From: Termitomyces sp. T153
Taxonomy: Eukaryota > Basidiomycota > Agaricomycetes > Agaricales > Lyophyllaceae
DNA length: 64,000 nt
Direction: 5' to 3'
Assembly (NCBI GenBank): GCA_018296165.2
Contig: JACKQL020000179.1
Span: 1-64,000, forward strand
The position numbers and the translations under genes were made by a program. The notes under the pieces are model-generated. The model ran no database searches. It had not been told where the DNA came from and saw only the letters and a program-made list of their open reading frames with translations. The first letter of the stretch is position 1; the number at the start of each line of letters is the position of its first letter. Below, piece by piece: positions 10,658-21,403 of the stretch.

Positions 10658-12642
10658 TTGACTGTTAAATTGCTTAACAATGGATGTTATAGGCAACCAC
10701 CTACTACTCCTGAAAGCCAAAGACAACAAGCGAGGATTCAGAGGAGACTTGAACAGTTACAAATGACAGATCCTGATGATTGTTGTGCAAATAGAAACAA
10801 TAGATCTTTAGAACAGATCAATACTGTGGTTGTCCCACCACTTCAATTGGGGCCTGGGGGTATGGGAACTGGGGGTAACAATCAATCTATGGGATCTAGG
10901 GATATGGGAACTAGGGGTAACAATCAATCTATAGGATCTGGGGATATAGGATCTGGGGGATTGAGGCTTAATCACCAATTTATAGCCACCACTTCTGGCT
11001 CTTCAGGAAGACCTATTAGGCAGTTAGCACCTGCTGATGATCCATTCTCTATGGTCATTCCTGAAACTGTTTTACCTGAAGGATGGAATGCCCCTTTACA
11101 GAATCCCTTACCTAGATTGGTGCCTCCTTTGCCTGCTCCTATACAGAAAAGAGTCAATAGACTCAATCAGCCTATTGCAACTATGGGTATTCCTGAAACT
11201 CATCTGCCTGAAGGATGGAATGCACCTTTACAGAATGCCTTGCCTAGAATGATGCCACCTCTGCCTGTATATGAAAGAGTCAATAAGCTGGGACCAGTCA
11301 ATCAGCCTGCTATTGCTCAAGCTACTGTGGATATTCCTGAAACCCATCTGCCTGAAGGATGGAATGCACCTTTACAGAATCTCTTACTTAGATTGGTGCC
11401 CCATCTGCCTGCTCCTATACATGGAAGAGTTATAAAAGCTCCTGTACCAGAACCTATGACCATAATGATGCCACCTCCCCCTCACACACTAGCTCTATTT
11501 CAAGAGCAACAAAGGCTGAAACAGAGGCAACAAGAGCAAGCACTAGTAGCCTTGCAAGAGCAACAAAGGCTGAGACATATTGCTCTGGCTGAAGAGCAAA
11601 AGAGGCAGCAAGAAGAGGCACTAGCAGTACTGCAAGAGCAACAAAGGCTCAGACAAATTGCTATAGCTGAAGAGCAGGAGAGGCAACAACAAGCATTGAC
11701 TATTCTGAGCCAGGAGAGAGAAAGAGAGGAAGGAGAGCAATTTATGCCAGAGGTTAGTTTAAGACAGATTTAAATGCTACTTTGACTAATAAAGTTAAAC
11801 AGCATATAGATTTGAATCCTGAACATAGGCCTTTAAATGCAGCTATGGCTCAAAGGATCTTTCAAGGCTGGCAACAGCAACATGAAGCTGATCTGGAAGA
11901 GGATTTCAATGATTTAAATCCTCAGAATGATATACCTTCTGAGAATGACTTGGAATATGTTGATCCTGCTGGACATCAACCAGCAGAGCAAATGAATCCT
12001 CCCCTTGATATGCCATTGGGTCCTCAGGATGACATACCTTCTGAGAATGACTTGGAATATGTTGATCCTGCTGAACATCAACTGCCAGAGCAATTGGATC
12101 CTCCCCTTGATGATACATTGGGTCTTCAAGATGACATGTCTTCTGATGGTGGCTTTGAATATGTTGATCCTGCTCAACAGAGACCTGCAGAAGACTTGGA
12201 CCCTGCTTCACCCCATTATCCACCACAACCAGAAAATCCTACTAGAAATATACTAGCAGAAAACCAGAGCCTCCCATATACCTGCTCAAACCCCTTTGTC
12301 ATGACCCATTCCCAGAACCCCAGACCTCATTTCCAGCCATCTCACTCTCCTGTAGTCCCCCCCAACTCCCCCTTCAACTCCTCCAACCTTTGTTCATCCA
12401 CAGCACCCACTCCAGGTAACTCTGATGCTTCTCCAGCAAACCCTGATGGCCCCCTGGCTAACTCCAATGCTTTCCCCACAGTCTTTGATGCTTCTCCTGC
12501 CTCTCCTGAGCCCCTAGGACCCTCTCCCACTGTTTCTGATGCCAGTGTGCATCACCAGTTTGTTATCCTGACTCACCCAACCAGCTCTAGAGCATCACAA
12601 TCACCCTGGGACAGACTGCATCCCCCACTGATCCCATCATGA
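10658..12642 (+). CDS. Two-exon low-complexity protein in a transposon-like block
   Basis: Two open frames (to 11,773 and from 11,782) join through a 50-nt intron at 11,753-11,802 (gttagt donor, ctaat branch-like site, acag acceptor). The splice keeps the frame and falls exactly on a codon boundary, giving about 645 codons. Exon 1 holds three tandem copies of about 50 residues, each with IPET.LPEGWNAPLQN, then a Gln/Glu-rich probable coiled coil with repeated LQEQQRLR. Exon 2 has three repeats containing ENDLEYVDPA or a variant, then a Pro/Ser-rich tail. The true start is unclear: an acceptor-like tag lies at 10,690 and earlier exons may exist. I do not recognise the family. Its CpG-poor setting suggests a transposon-encoded accessory protein, perhaps the N-terminal half of a Tnp2- or Plavaka-type transposase. 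Confidence 0.6.
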
Positions 12643-13260
12643 TCCCATCAGTATATCACTACAGCCTGCCCCTTGATCACAACCAACACCTGTCAGCTTC
12701 ACACAACCCCAACAAGCCCCACTTCCAGACCCACTATCCCCAGAGCTGTCCCAGTAGTTAGTATATAAGTTGTAGAGTAGCGTCCTGTACTCTAGTCTTG
12801 ATATTACATTACTTGGTTACTTGTGTCTTGTGTTTCTCTCTGTTTTGTCTCTACTTCTATTCTTAGTCTTGAATCTATCTCTTTTCTCACTTCTGTCTTG
12901 TCTTGCTTCTGTCTTGTCTCAACTGTCTCTGTTTCCCTTTCCATTCCTAAGTTCCCTCCATCTTGGACATCTTCATGAACTCTGCACACATGCTATGAAC
13001 CATCAAACATTCTCATGACAACTCTGGACCTTGCCCTATGCTCAGCCCTGGAACCCATCATTCTTGATTGGTCCTCCACCAAACTCCAGCTCTGCTCCCA
13101 TCACTTGTGAAGCCTCTGCTTACCCGCTTGCTTGGACTACTTCCCTTACCTTCCCCTCACAAGTCCCTACAGTCCACACCAACCCCAGAGCACTAGGTTA
13201 TAAGTGCAGGACATCATGTCTGCCTAGTAAGGACTTGCCCAGTGTAGCTGAGCCCATGGT
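12643..13260. other. CpG-poor spacer with promoter-like sequence
   Basis: A TATA-like gtatataagttg at about 12,761 is followed by a pyrimidine-rich stretch (12,825-12,950). This resembles an LTR or transposon promoter, but no matching second copy was found. No gene recognised. Confidence 0.35.
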
Positions 13261-13261
13261 C

Positions 13262-13790
13262 AGCAGAACCTGACACCCTTGAAAACAAGTCTAACCTTGA
13301 AGCAAACAGCTTTTCTGATTCTGTCTTGCTTGACTTTGAAGACAGGCCACCCTTTTCCAATTTTGTGTCCTGCAGGGACTTGGTCTCATGGTATAAGCTT
13401 GTATCCTCCCATTTCTTTGAGCAACTTCAGTTCTTCTCTGTACCCTGCCTCCCATTCCTTAGCATATGGTGAATCTTGAGCTTCTTTCCATGTGCAAGGC
13501 TTGTCCCCAAGTTTGATGGATACAAGGTCACCTAAGGATTCAGTGACAGAGAGGAGGTGTTCAATTTCTTTGATGGTTACAACATTGGTGAGGTCAGGAG
13601 CAGTAATTGGGACATTGTCTCCTCCTGAGGTCTGTGTAGTTTCACCTGGATCAGTTGGGGCTGATGCATTCTAGTTGCCTTAAGTGATTGGCTCTTGCAC
13701 CACCACTGTGTTTTGATGCCTTTCTGATCAAGCTGCTGGTATTCTTTTGCCTGCCTCTTGTGATTCTTGGACTGCTTGTTCCACATGACT
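13262..13790 (-). mobile_element. Ty1/copia reverse transcriptase N-terminal fragment
   Basis: The minus strand from about 13,470 down reads AKEWEAGYREELKLLKEMGG, then GHKIGKGWPVFKVKQD and FKVRLVFKG, separated by a stop. This is the start of a Ty1/copia RT domain, where the family has the lysine-rich K-x-R-L-V motif. Sequence from 13,790 to 13,480 matches the Ser/Pro-rich linker before RT. The match stops near 13,262, before the catalytic YVDD region, so the fragment is truncated. It abuts the CpG-normal PRP4 pseudogene. Confidence 0.75.
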
Positions 13791-13889
13791 CGGTAGCATG
13801 TTCTCTGGACTGGCTTTGGCAGTGGGAAGTCAAAGTGATAAGTAAGCTGTTTGTACGGTTTGCAAGACTCAACTCGTTCAGAAATTCGT

Positions 13890-14996
13890 TAATCTTGGTT
13901 CACAAATCGGTGATGAACGGTCAATTTCGCAAGTACGGTCTGGTACAGTCAAAACGTGGAATGTTCCTGCATGTACCCCGAGGTCTGTTATACCATTCTT
14001 ACCCTGGTCTTCAATTGAAACAAGGACAACCCCAGGGCACGAGGATCGGTGTAGGAGGTGTTGCATGGCATCTTCAGGCAACATTTACTCAGGAAAAAGG
14101 ATTGGTAAATCTTGCAAGTGGTGCTGGAGAAGTAAATGTCAATTTGTGGTCATTAGAGGTACGTCCGTTCACAGTTCGCTTTTCTTAACTTTATAACTCA
14201 GAGCTGCCTGCAAGTGAGTCGCCCATATCAGTCATGAAAGGCCATCAGGATCGTGCATGTCGTGTGGCTTTCCATCCATCCGTGAAGTACGTTGCGAGTG
14301 CAAGCTTCGACACGACGTCGCGTCTATGGGATGTCAACACCTCTAAAGAATTCCTACAAGAAGGTCATTCAAAGGAAGTGTATTGTGTGGATTTCTCCAG
14401 ATGGCGCATTGGCTGCATTTGGGTATGACATACCGTACACTTTTGATAGAGCTGATTGACAATCATGATGACAGAGGTCTTGATGCTATTGATCGCGTGT
14501 GTGACCTAAGAGGAAGAACGGCCATGGTCCTCGACGGACACGTCCAGAGCCATATTCTCGATTGGGCTTCCGGCTTTCGCCCAATGGGTTTAAACTTCAA
14601 CATTGGTACTCAATACATATGCTCTATAGGTATCGAATCACCACCGGAGCAGGAGACGATACGATCCGCATATGGGACATGCGATCTCTCAAATCTCTCT
14701 ACACCATCCCAGCGTATCTATCAAATGTTTTTGACGTTTGCTTCTTCTACGCCAACGACCTCGTTTTCAAATGTGTGACACCACCGCCCCCGAACGACAT
14801 TGACATGGACGGTGCTGACAAGTCAAATGACACGCCACCAAGGGACACTGCCGCAACATTGTTGGAAGAATGGAAATATCGGTCTGGGCTCTTCTTCGCG
14901 AGCGCAGGTTATGATGGCCTTGTTGAACTATGGAGTGCGGATGACTGGCAGCTGTTGCAGACGCACAGCAATGACGAGGTTCTCCAACATCTGTAA
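13890..14996 (+). pseudogene. Broken PRP4-like U4/U6 snRNP WD40 gene
   Basis: WD40 blades match the C-terminal propeller of the splicing factor Prp4: VNLASGAGEVNVNLWSLE (about 14,105), CRVAFHPSVKYVASASFDTT (about 14,255), TAMVLDGHVQS (about 14,520), TTGAGDDTIRIWDMRSLKSL (about 14,640) and SGLFFASAGYDGLVELWSAD (about 14,885). Introns are visible (for example 14,587-14,626). The gene is broken. A frame change near 14,397 cuts a blade (SPDGALAAFG appears one frame over), another lies near 14,560, and part of the first blade is deleted near 13,950. The N-terminal domain and the last blade are absent. Intact Prp4 is an essential tri-snRNP component, so a functional copy must exist elsewhere. Confidence 0.85.
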
Positions 14997-15014
14997 GAAA
15001 GTCAGACGATATAT

Positions 15015-17585
15015 CTACACAGGCATTAAAAAAACAAGACTGACCCCTTCAACTCTGTCAATCGGGATACCAGTGCATAGCGAAATGATCTTCTTGCACT
15101 GATACTCTTTCTCCGCACTCGCACCTTGCAACGCCTTCAGTCTCGCCTTCATCAGCTCCTCCATCCTCAAATGCCAGATCTTCATTGTTCTCAATCGGAT
15201 CAAAGCTGCAGGAGAGTCCACAATGGGTATCGGGGGCTCCACATCGACATTGAATGAGATGTCCACTGACCCACCTATACCCACCATCGTCGAGTCCAAG
15301 CCACGCCACTGGAATGACGGACCCACGGTGTCTCGAGCATCATTTCCCTCCGAATCCGTCCTACCGGTCCAATCAAACCAGTCCTCATTAACGACGGCCT
15401 TCTCGACGTTGCGCATACGATGAGTAATTTGATCAAGCTCGCCTCAGCGGCTTTGCCACATGCCAACTTGTTTGCGTTGTTCAGCGAGTTCACGCGGTGC
15501 AGCACGCAAGTGAGCTTGTGTGACATCAAGCGTATCCTGTTTTGTTTTGAGTTCGCTCTGAAAGTCAGTACTCAGACTTTGTATCATCGTTGTCATGTCT
15601 GTTACAAATATGTCATCCATCTTTTGAAAAGCCAGAGCAGAGATATTCACCTGCAATAACATCCTGACTTTTCTGGACCGGAGCCGGTGGTCCTGGACGA
15701 AGATTATCAAAAAGATCCTCGGCCCGTGGGCCTCCACTCAACTCCTGTTCAAAGTTGGTAATGAAGCAGGTAATGGACCGTCTTTCCTTCTCACCTCTGT
15801 CTCAACTCAAAAATTGCCGGGCCTCGAACCCAACTTATTGGGTAATGTTCGGTTGGCACCGACATCCAACAACGCATACTTCTGTTCCCAACCTGGGCAG
15901 CAATATTCAATGGGGTATCACCATGCTCATCTTGTAAATCCACAAGCGATTTGAAGTCGCCCCCTTGATGGCGATCCACACGAATATTTGCTCTAGATAG
16001 TATCGCGCTGAGATTGCCCCTCTGCTGACGCCCGCAACGGAGACAACATGGTGGACGACAGGCTTGCGTGATGTATCAAGGGTGCGGATGGAAGGATGAA
16101 GAGTAGATACCAAAGTATTGAATGTCTGTTGATCTGCATTGGCAGTCGCAAGGCACGCACGTATGAGTGGCGTTTCACCAAGATAGTTACCACGGTGGAT
16201 ATCAGCACCATGACTCATGAGGATTTCGACTATATCATGACGTGCAAGGTTTGCATCAACGTGAGAGCCGTGTGTCCTTGGTCATCAATGACTGTATCGA
16301 CATCCAGTCCATTTTGAGGAGTGTTCTGGCTTGGCACTTGGGCGGACGTGATCTCGCGTAGGGGGTCGAGGACAGGGGCGGAATCGTCGCGCTCGAAAAT
16401 CGCTGCAACAACAGCAGAGCGTCGCGTATCTCTCAGTGGCGCTGAGGGGTCCACTAAGCGTGGTATCAATGGCTTCGATGAAAAACGTAGTACGTGGGTT
16501 TCAAGGACAGGATGTCCGGAGCGAGCACTTGGCGGTCGTGATGCACCATTTGCACCGACTTGTGACGTGGGACGCGTGTCCCGGAGAGATGGCAGGGACT
16601 GTGTATCGTTACACTGCAGTAGTTGCCAAGAAATTTGGGAGGAAGATGACGCGTCTGTGCGTGCACGCTTCGCTGGGGATGGGCCATCCTCTCCGTTCGA
16701 GTAAGGTCCGGTGGATGGCGGCCGTGATCAGTTACTTGTTTGAATGTCCGGGGCCGAATCGAGAGGAGCTAGTTGTGATGAAGATTGGAAAAAGGAGATA
16801 TGACTGGAAGCGCGGCTCCCAAAGTCTGCATCTGCCTCTGAGCAGTTCCGTTTGGGAGTACCATAGCCGGAGAATGATGGGGAGGTACCCCCAGAAGATG
16901 AAGGGCTTAATCCGAAGTGGAGAGCGTGAATGAACCATGTGCGCATCCTTAATTAAGGAGTCGGAGGGCGGAGCCAGGCAAGATTGGGGGGGGCGCCAGG
17001 GCGGAGCGCATTGAGGAGATGTAATTGCCGGTCTGACCAATGCTTGAGTAAGACAAAGCAGCAGAAAGAGGCCGCAGTGATGCTGTATCACTGAATGGAA
17101 GAGTAGATAGGGAACGTATAGACGGCGTAAAGTCAAAGAGGGGTGACAACAATGGCGCGCCGCCATACTGCTCAGCAATTTCACGACCCTTCGCGAGCGG
17201 AATCCTGTTGCACGTCGAGCACAGCGTTAGACTCGGCAAGAAAACCATGTATTGGACGCGTGCCAAGTTCCCTGACATTTAACGTGACCACCCTGGACTA
17301 TTTCGTGTTTCCCAGGCAATATCTTCTTCTTCAATATCTTTGTGCGGCGGCCCTTGTCCACCCCACCAACCTTGAGGATCTGAGTCGCGTTCACGTAGGA
17401 GTCATTCCGCCTACGCATGACGACGATACCTCTGACCATGCACTCATATACCTAGAGCGACACAAGCGCGGTCAACTGCTGTAGAGAAAAGGGTGAGGAG
17501 GACGGACCTGGACAGATGAGTAGACTGCATTGTATATTTTGACGGGAGGTTGGGTGCTGCCGGGGGGTCGTGGGCCAGTCTGCAT
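15015..17585 (-). pseudogene. Broken Mbp1/Swi4-like APSES-ankyrin cell-cycle transcription factor
   Basis: The start ATG (17,585) has a good context (ccaccATG). Exon 1 gives PVKIYNAVYSSVQ; after a 56-nt intron (17,507-17,452) comes the APSES DNA-binding domain (MRRRNDSYVNATQILKV). A second intron (17,263-17,205) must start with GC to restore TWIPLAKGREIAEQYG. Downstream are ankyrin parts (DDQGHTAL, MSHGADIHRGNYLGETPLIR), a coiled coil (about 15,590-15,450) and the C-terminal CKKIISLCTGIPIDRVE. Damage: TAA at 16,949-16,951 inside the conserved LRLLN segment, a frame change just after it, a possible TGA at 16,728, and a 1-base frame change in the first ankyrin repeat near 16,265. Family-conserved residues in the VQGGHVKCQGT segment are also changed. 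Intact members form MBF-like complexes at G1/S. Confidence 0.85.
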
Positions 17586-18055
17586 GGTGGGTGGAGAGGG
17601 TCACGCGACGACGCGTATCGCGGAGTTCCGATCTGTAGCGGTACTGTGACTACGTCACCATTGCGATCTGCCATATCTAATCTTCCTTATTCAATTCAGT
17701 AAAATTTACTTATTGTATTCCGAATCCCCCCGTAGTATAAAAGGCTTCGGAATAGTTGTATTAAGTAGCTCCTTGCAAATATAGGACTTAGAACAGTTCT
17801 ATCGCGAGACTCCACTCAGTGTGACCATACTCTGCTCTATTAGGCAGACTACCGTTACATATTTTGAACTCGTAACAGTCCTAACTGTAAGCTTGCTGTT
17901 GACAACTTACGACATTCACAGACACAAATCTCACATTTGCGTCACAGCTGCGGCACACTCACGTGATGGCCGCCTCAAAAGGACTTGTTTCTCACCTTCG
18001 TTTGCCACAATGGTGATGAGCTGCACGGATGGTGACTTATCAGAGTCGCACAAGT
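17586..18055. other. Spacer between the Mbp1-like and GH115 pseudogenes
   Basis: A TATA-like element (gtataaaagg, about 17,737) lies upstream of the next plus-strand sequence, but no gene follows it. Minus-strand sequence from 18,000 to 17,940 could be the lost end of GH115. Otherwise nothing recognised. Confidence 0.3.
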
Positions 18056-19065
18056 TGCTCTTGCAGGGCAGTACTTACAAGGTTCGCGAGGTTGGCACTG
18101 GCCACGATGGGGTGCTGGATCAGCTGGGAGAAGGCGGCCTTAGAATCCGAAGAAAGACTGTTATCAATCTCAGTCGAAGCATTCTTGAGCATGGCCCAAT
18201 CAGCAAGAACATTGTCGGCCCTGCACGTATGTATCCTCTCAGTCTATCATTTCCGTAGCCACTCATTCAAGACATACTCTCTGTATTTGTTCGAGCTGTA
18301 CGTTGTCGTATCAATAAGCTCTGGTTTCCTCCTGGAATTGTAGCGTGTGAGATTCCGAACAATGTCCACAATAGTTTCCGCAACAACAGGCGACACAGCA
18401 GATTCTCGCTGGGCCCAGCTGGAGACAAAGCTCTCAAGGTTGTCCACATTCCAGTGGGTAGCGTTCCACCCAAAGTTGATGAAAGAAATCAGTCTCGCTC
18501 TCGTAGGGCTTGAGATCGCCAACATTGAGGATCCACAGGCGCGTTGCTTGGCGATCGACAGCAAGGGACATTTGCTCTTACATCTAACGAGTATGTCAGA
18601 ACGAATGCGTCATTGGATATATCTGACGCACCTTCGAAATTTGGCTTGAAGTGATCCACTTGTAAGTCACGGGGGTCTCCGACCTACAGAAGGCTGATCT
18701 GAGATCATGTTCACTAAATACTTTGAAGGGCGGCATACATAGTCAACCTACACAAAAACGTTGAGCCGATTCCAGTGATGAATATCAAGATCAATAACTC
18801 ACATGATAATAAACACCAACGCCTCCAGTCTTATTGCGCTCCGAAGCGAGTGGTAAGCGGCGAATATTACCCCAGTTGTCATCCGACCACAACAAAGTGA
18901 TATAATCCGGTACAGTCATTCCAACATCATAGTAACCTTCAACCTCCTTGTCTGCAAACTAATAAGGATTTCGTAATGCAATGCAATGAAAAGGCATCAT
19001 TTGACACATACAATATGCGAGACGAAAACATGGGGGGACAGTATTTCAATGATTACATATACAAT
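18056..19065 (-). pseudogene. GH115 alpha-glucuronidase fragment, broken
   Basis: The minus strand carries pieces typical of GH115 xylan alpha-1,2-glucuronidases. They are VEGYYDVGMTVPDYITLLWS and DDNWGNIRRLPLASE (about 18,945-18,850), VGDPRD (18,680), MSLAVDRQATRLWILNVGDL (about 18,570), FINFGWNATHWNVDNLESF (about 18,480), DIVRNLTRYNSRRKPELID (about 18,370) and FSQLIQHPIVASANLANL (about 18,120). Introns can be placed between several. Frames change without an intron after VGDPRD (extra T) and near 18,500. Only about 300 of roughly 1,000 family residues remain; the N-terminal third and the C-terminus are gone. Intact enzymes release glucuronic acid from plant xylan. Loss would fit an ectomycorrhizal lifestyle, which is inference. 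Confidence 0.85.
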
Positions 19066-19440
19066 GGTTCCAACGATCGGCAAATTATTTGACAAACAAA
19101 ATTTGGAAATTAGGTATGATGTTACCTGCTAGTAGTTTTACCTGCGAGTAAGTAGCGCACAACTATTGCAGGTGTAGCTACCACCAGACAAAGGCCGAAA
19201 GAGTAATGGGCATTATGGATTGCTGACATTCCCAGCTGTTTGATGATTACATATACAATAGTTTCAACAAGCAGGAATGTTTTGATCACATGTCACATGG
19301 CTATTGAAGAAAAGGTCATCACGTGAATGCTAATGTTTTTCAAGATTTTTTTTCAAACGAAATGTGTAAAGTCACATGATGGCATTACATGAGTGATATA
19401 CAGCTCACGTGAGTGCTAATGTTTTTCAAGACAACAAATT
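19045..19440. repeat. Short direct repeats with CACGTGA motifs
   Basis: Two pairs of direct repeats lie in non-coding sequence. One contains gattacatatacaat followed by ggttccaac or agtttcaac (about 19,052 and 19,244). The other is cacgtga(a/g)tgctaatgtttttcaag (about 19,320 and 19,405). They may be decayed transposon ends or an old local duplication. No gene is present to about 20,000. Confidence 0.5.
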
Positions 19441-19829
19441 TTTCATTGAATGATAATGCCTCAATCTATTCCTAGATCTCAGAACATCCTCACACATCAT
19501 TCTGTTGGAACTTTGATGACATTAGAGTTGTCATACACTCTGCTCCACCACCATCCTATGCCACTGCTGCCAGCACTAAGGAGTATTGGTCTTGTGAAAT
19601 CAAGATGGTACTAGACAAGCATGTACTGAGCACAAGTGGAACACACTGCTCAACTGTGCTTCTATCTTTCTGGGGAAGAGTGGTGCCTTAACTTTGACAT
19701 CAACTGGTTTTGACTGAGCAAGGTTATGACTTATAAGCCTGGCTCCATTTATAAATGGTGTTAGCTATGGTATGTACAAATTGTGGAAAAAATGCTGGAT
19801 TGCTACCTTTGAACACATATGAAAGCGTC

Positions 19830-20098
19830 TTGAACCCTAAATAGGAAGGTCTAACCCTACCTTTGGGTTTATAGAGTGTTGTTTCACTAAGGTTTAACCC
19901 TAACACTTAGGGCAGGTTTACATCACCATATGTTCACTACTAAGTATTGCTAGCCCTAACCCACAACTATCAGTAATGAGAAAGGGCTGACCACTTGCTG
20001 CTTACTAACACATATCATTAACCCTAAACACTACACATGGGGTAGGTTGATGCTAATGTTCGCTTAACCCTAAGTGTTGTTAACCCTTAGGGTAAAAC
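19830..20098. repeat. Telomere-like CCCTAA/TTAGGG motif cluster
   Basis: Within about 270 bp there are about seven (A)ACCCTA(A) and three TTAGGG motifs. Two are arranged as near palindromes: ttaaccctaacacttaggg (about 19,894) and gttaacccttagggt (about 20,078). TTAGGG is the usual telomere repeat of basidiomycetes. The motifs are spread out rather than in a pure array. Confidence 0.55.
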
Positions 20099-20159
20099 AT
20101 TTGGCTGTTGTTTTTTCACACTTGTTGAGAGTCTTTAATTAAAACTTGGAGATGGAGGT

Positions 20160-21340
20160 TGTTTTGCTCATTACTTATGACATATATGTATGTTTTGATG
20201 GATTGGGTTGCTAATAGCTGTAGCTAGTTTGTGAGGATTTACAAGTGTGTTGATTGTTTGTCAGATATATTGAGTTGAAGAAAACAAAGGTATAATGTAT
20301 AAAAAATATCAATTAAATATAGTATTATAAAGGATTTTTAGGCAAGAATCAAGTTAAAGATCTGATGTTTGGAAATATCTCATTATTTAGACTGCTTTCT
20401 CTAATTGCCTTTTTTTTAGTATATTTTAAAGTCTAAGAACTGTCCAACCTGCTCTTTAAAGTGTCTGAGTAATATGAGTACAGAAGGTAAAAAAGACTTT
20501 GATTGATTAATAATTTTAAATTTTCAAGTATATTAAAGATAATTCATTAAATGAGAATTATTAAAGAGTTAAACTATTGAACACCTAATCAAGTAAAATG
20601 AGGTTTGGTCTGGATTTTAGCATTATGTTAAGCATTTAAATCTACTGACATAACAGGACTATTAATACATTAATTAAAAAAAAAACTAAAGTCAGCATAG
20701 TGTTGATGAGTGGGAATATTTTAATTACTATACATGAAAGTGACATTGAGTCTGGATTTCAGCATTGAGTTAGAATGTCAAGGACTTAAACCAAGTAAAG
20801 TGAGATTGGGTCTGAGACTAGCAAGAGTTATAGAGCTATGCCAAAGGCACAGACTGTAGCTCATCTAATATTGTGTGATGACTTTTTTATATGGTGCTGA
20901 GGTAAGCCTGACAATGGTGACTAATTCTTACATAATAATTGCCTTATTAGTAGTTTTAATTCACTTTAAATTGAGAAAAAAAAAGGTATAACAAACAGCT
21001 TTTGGCTAATAAATTACTTATGTAAAATGTACTGGTCTTTTAAAAAGAGCATTGTTCTTTATTTAAGGAGGACTAAAATAAGAGGAGGTTTTTTTTTCCC
21101 ACTACACATTGGATTGCTAATAGCTATATGTTAGATGTATTGAGTTCCTGAGAGATCATTCAGAAGCTTTCTGATTTCAAAGTATATAGCTTTTTCACTA
21201 AAAAAAAACCAAATGTGTGATAAATTTTGATTAAATAGAATATTGGGAAAAGTGATTTCAGGCCACCCCCATGACAAAGTATGTTTGGTTATATTTACTG
21301 ATTGAATTGATATTCACAATAAGTGCTGCTGTTGCTGCTT
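20160..21340. repeat. Dispersed repeat family, copy 2
   Basis: Same order of blocks as 8,925-10,565 (see that entry), but more AT-rich and shortened. Only two or three minisatellite-like units survive (for example gtgagattgggtctgag at about 20,798), followed by aagagttatagagctatgcc, which matches aagagctacaggcccatgcc in copy 1. The block with ctaatagct occurs twice here (20,209 and 21,117), so this copy is partly duplicated internally. Confidence 0.65.
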
Positions 21341-21353
21341 TTCACTTGCCTTT

Positions 21354-21357
<4 letters not shown>

Positions 21358-21403
<46 letters not shown>
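21358..21403. repeat. Uninterrupted run of 46 T
   Basis: Forty-six consecutive T, directly followed by a G/purine-rich stretch (cccgaggagggagggtgggg). It lies at the edge of the CpG-poor block. On the minus strand it would be an A46 tail, which could mark the 3' end of a retroposed copy. No body of such an element was identified. Confidence 0.9.

Noticed and set aside
16641..16730. Intron to explain the TGA at 16,728 in the Mbp1-like gene
   Set aside because: A 63-nt gt...cag intron would keep the frame, so this stop alone is not decisive. The TAA at 16,949 and frame changes elsewhere still mark the gene as broken.
19830..20098. True telomere array
   Set aside because: Motifs are separated by unrelated sequence and occur in both orientations; there is no continuous TTAGGG run.
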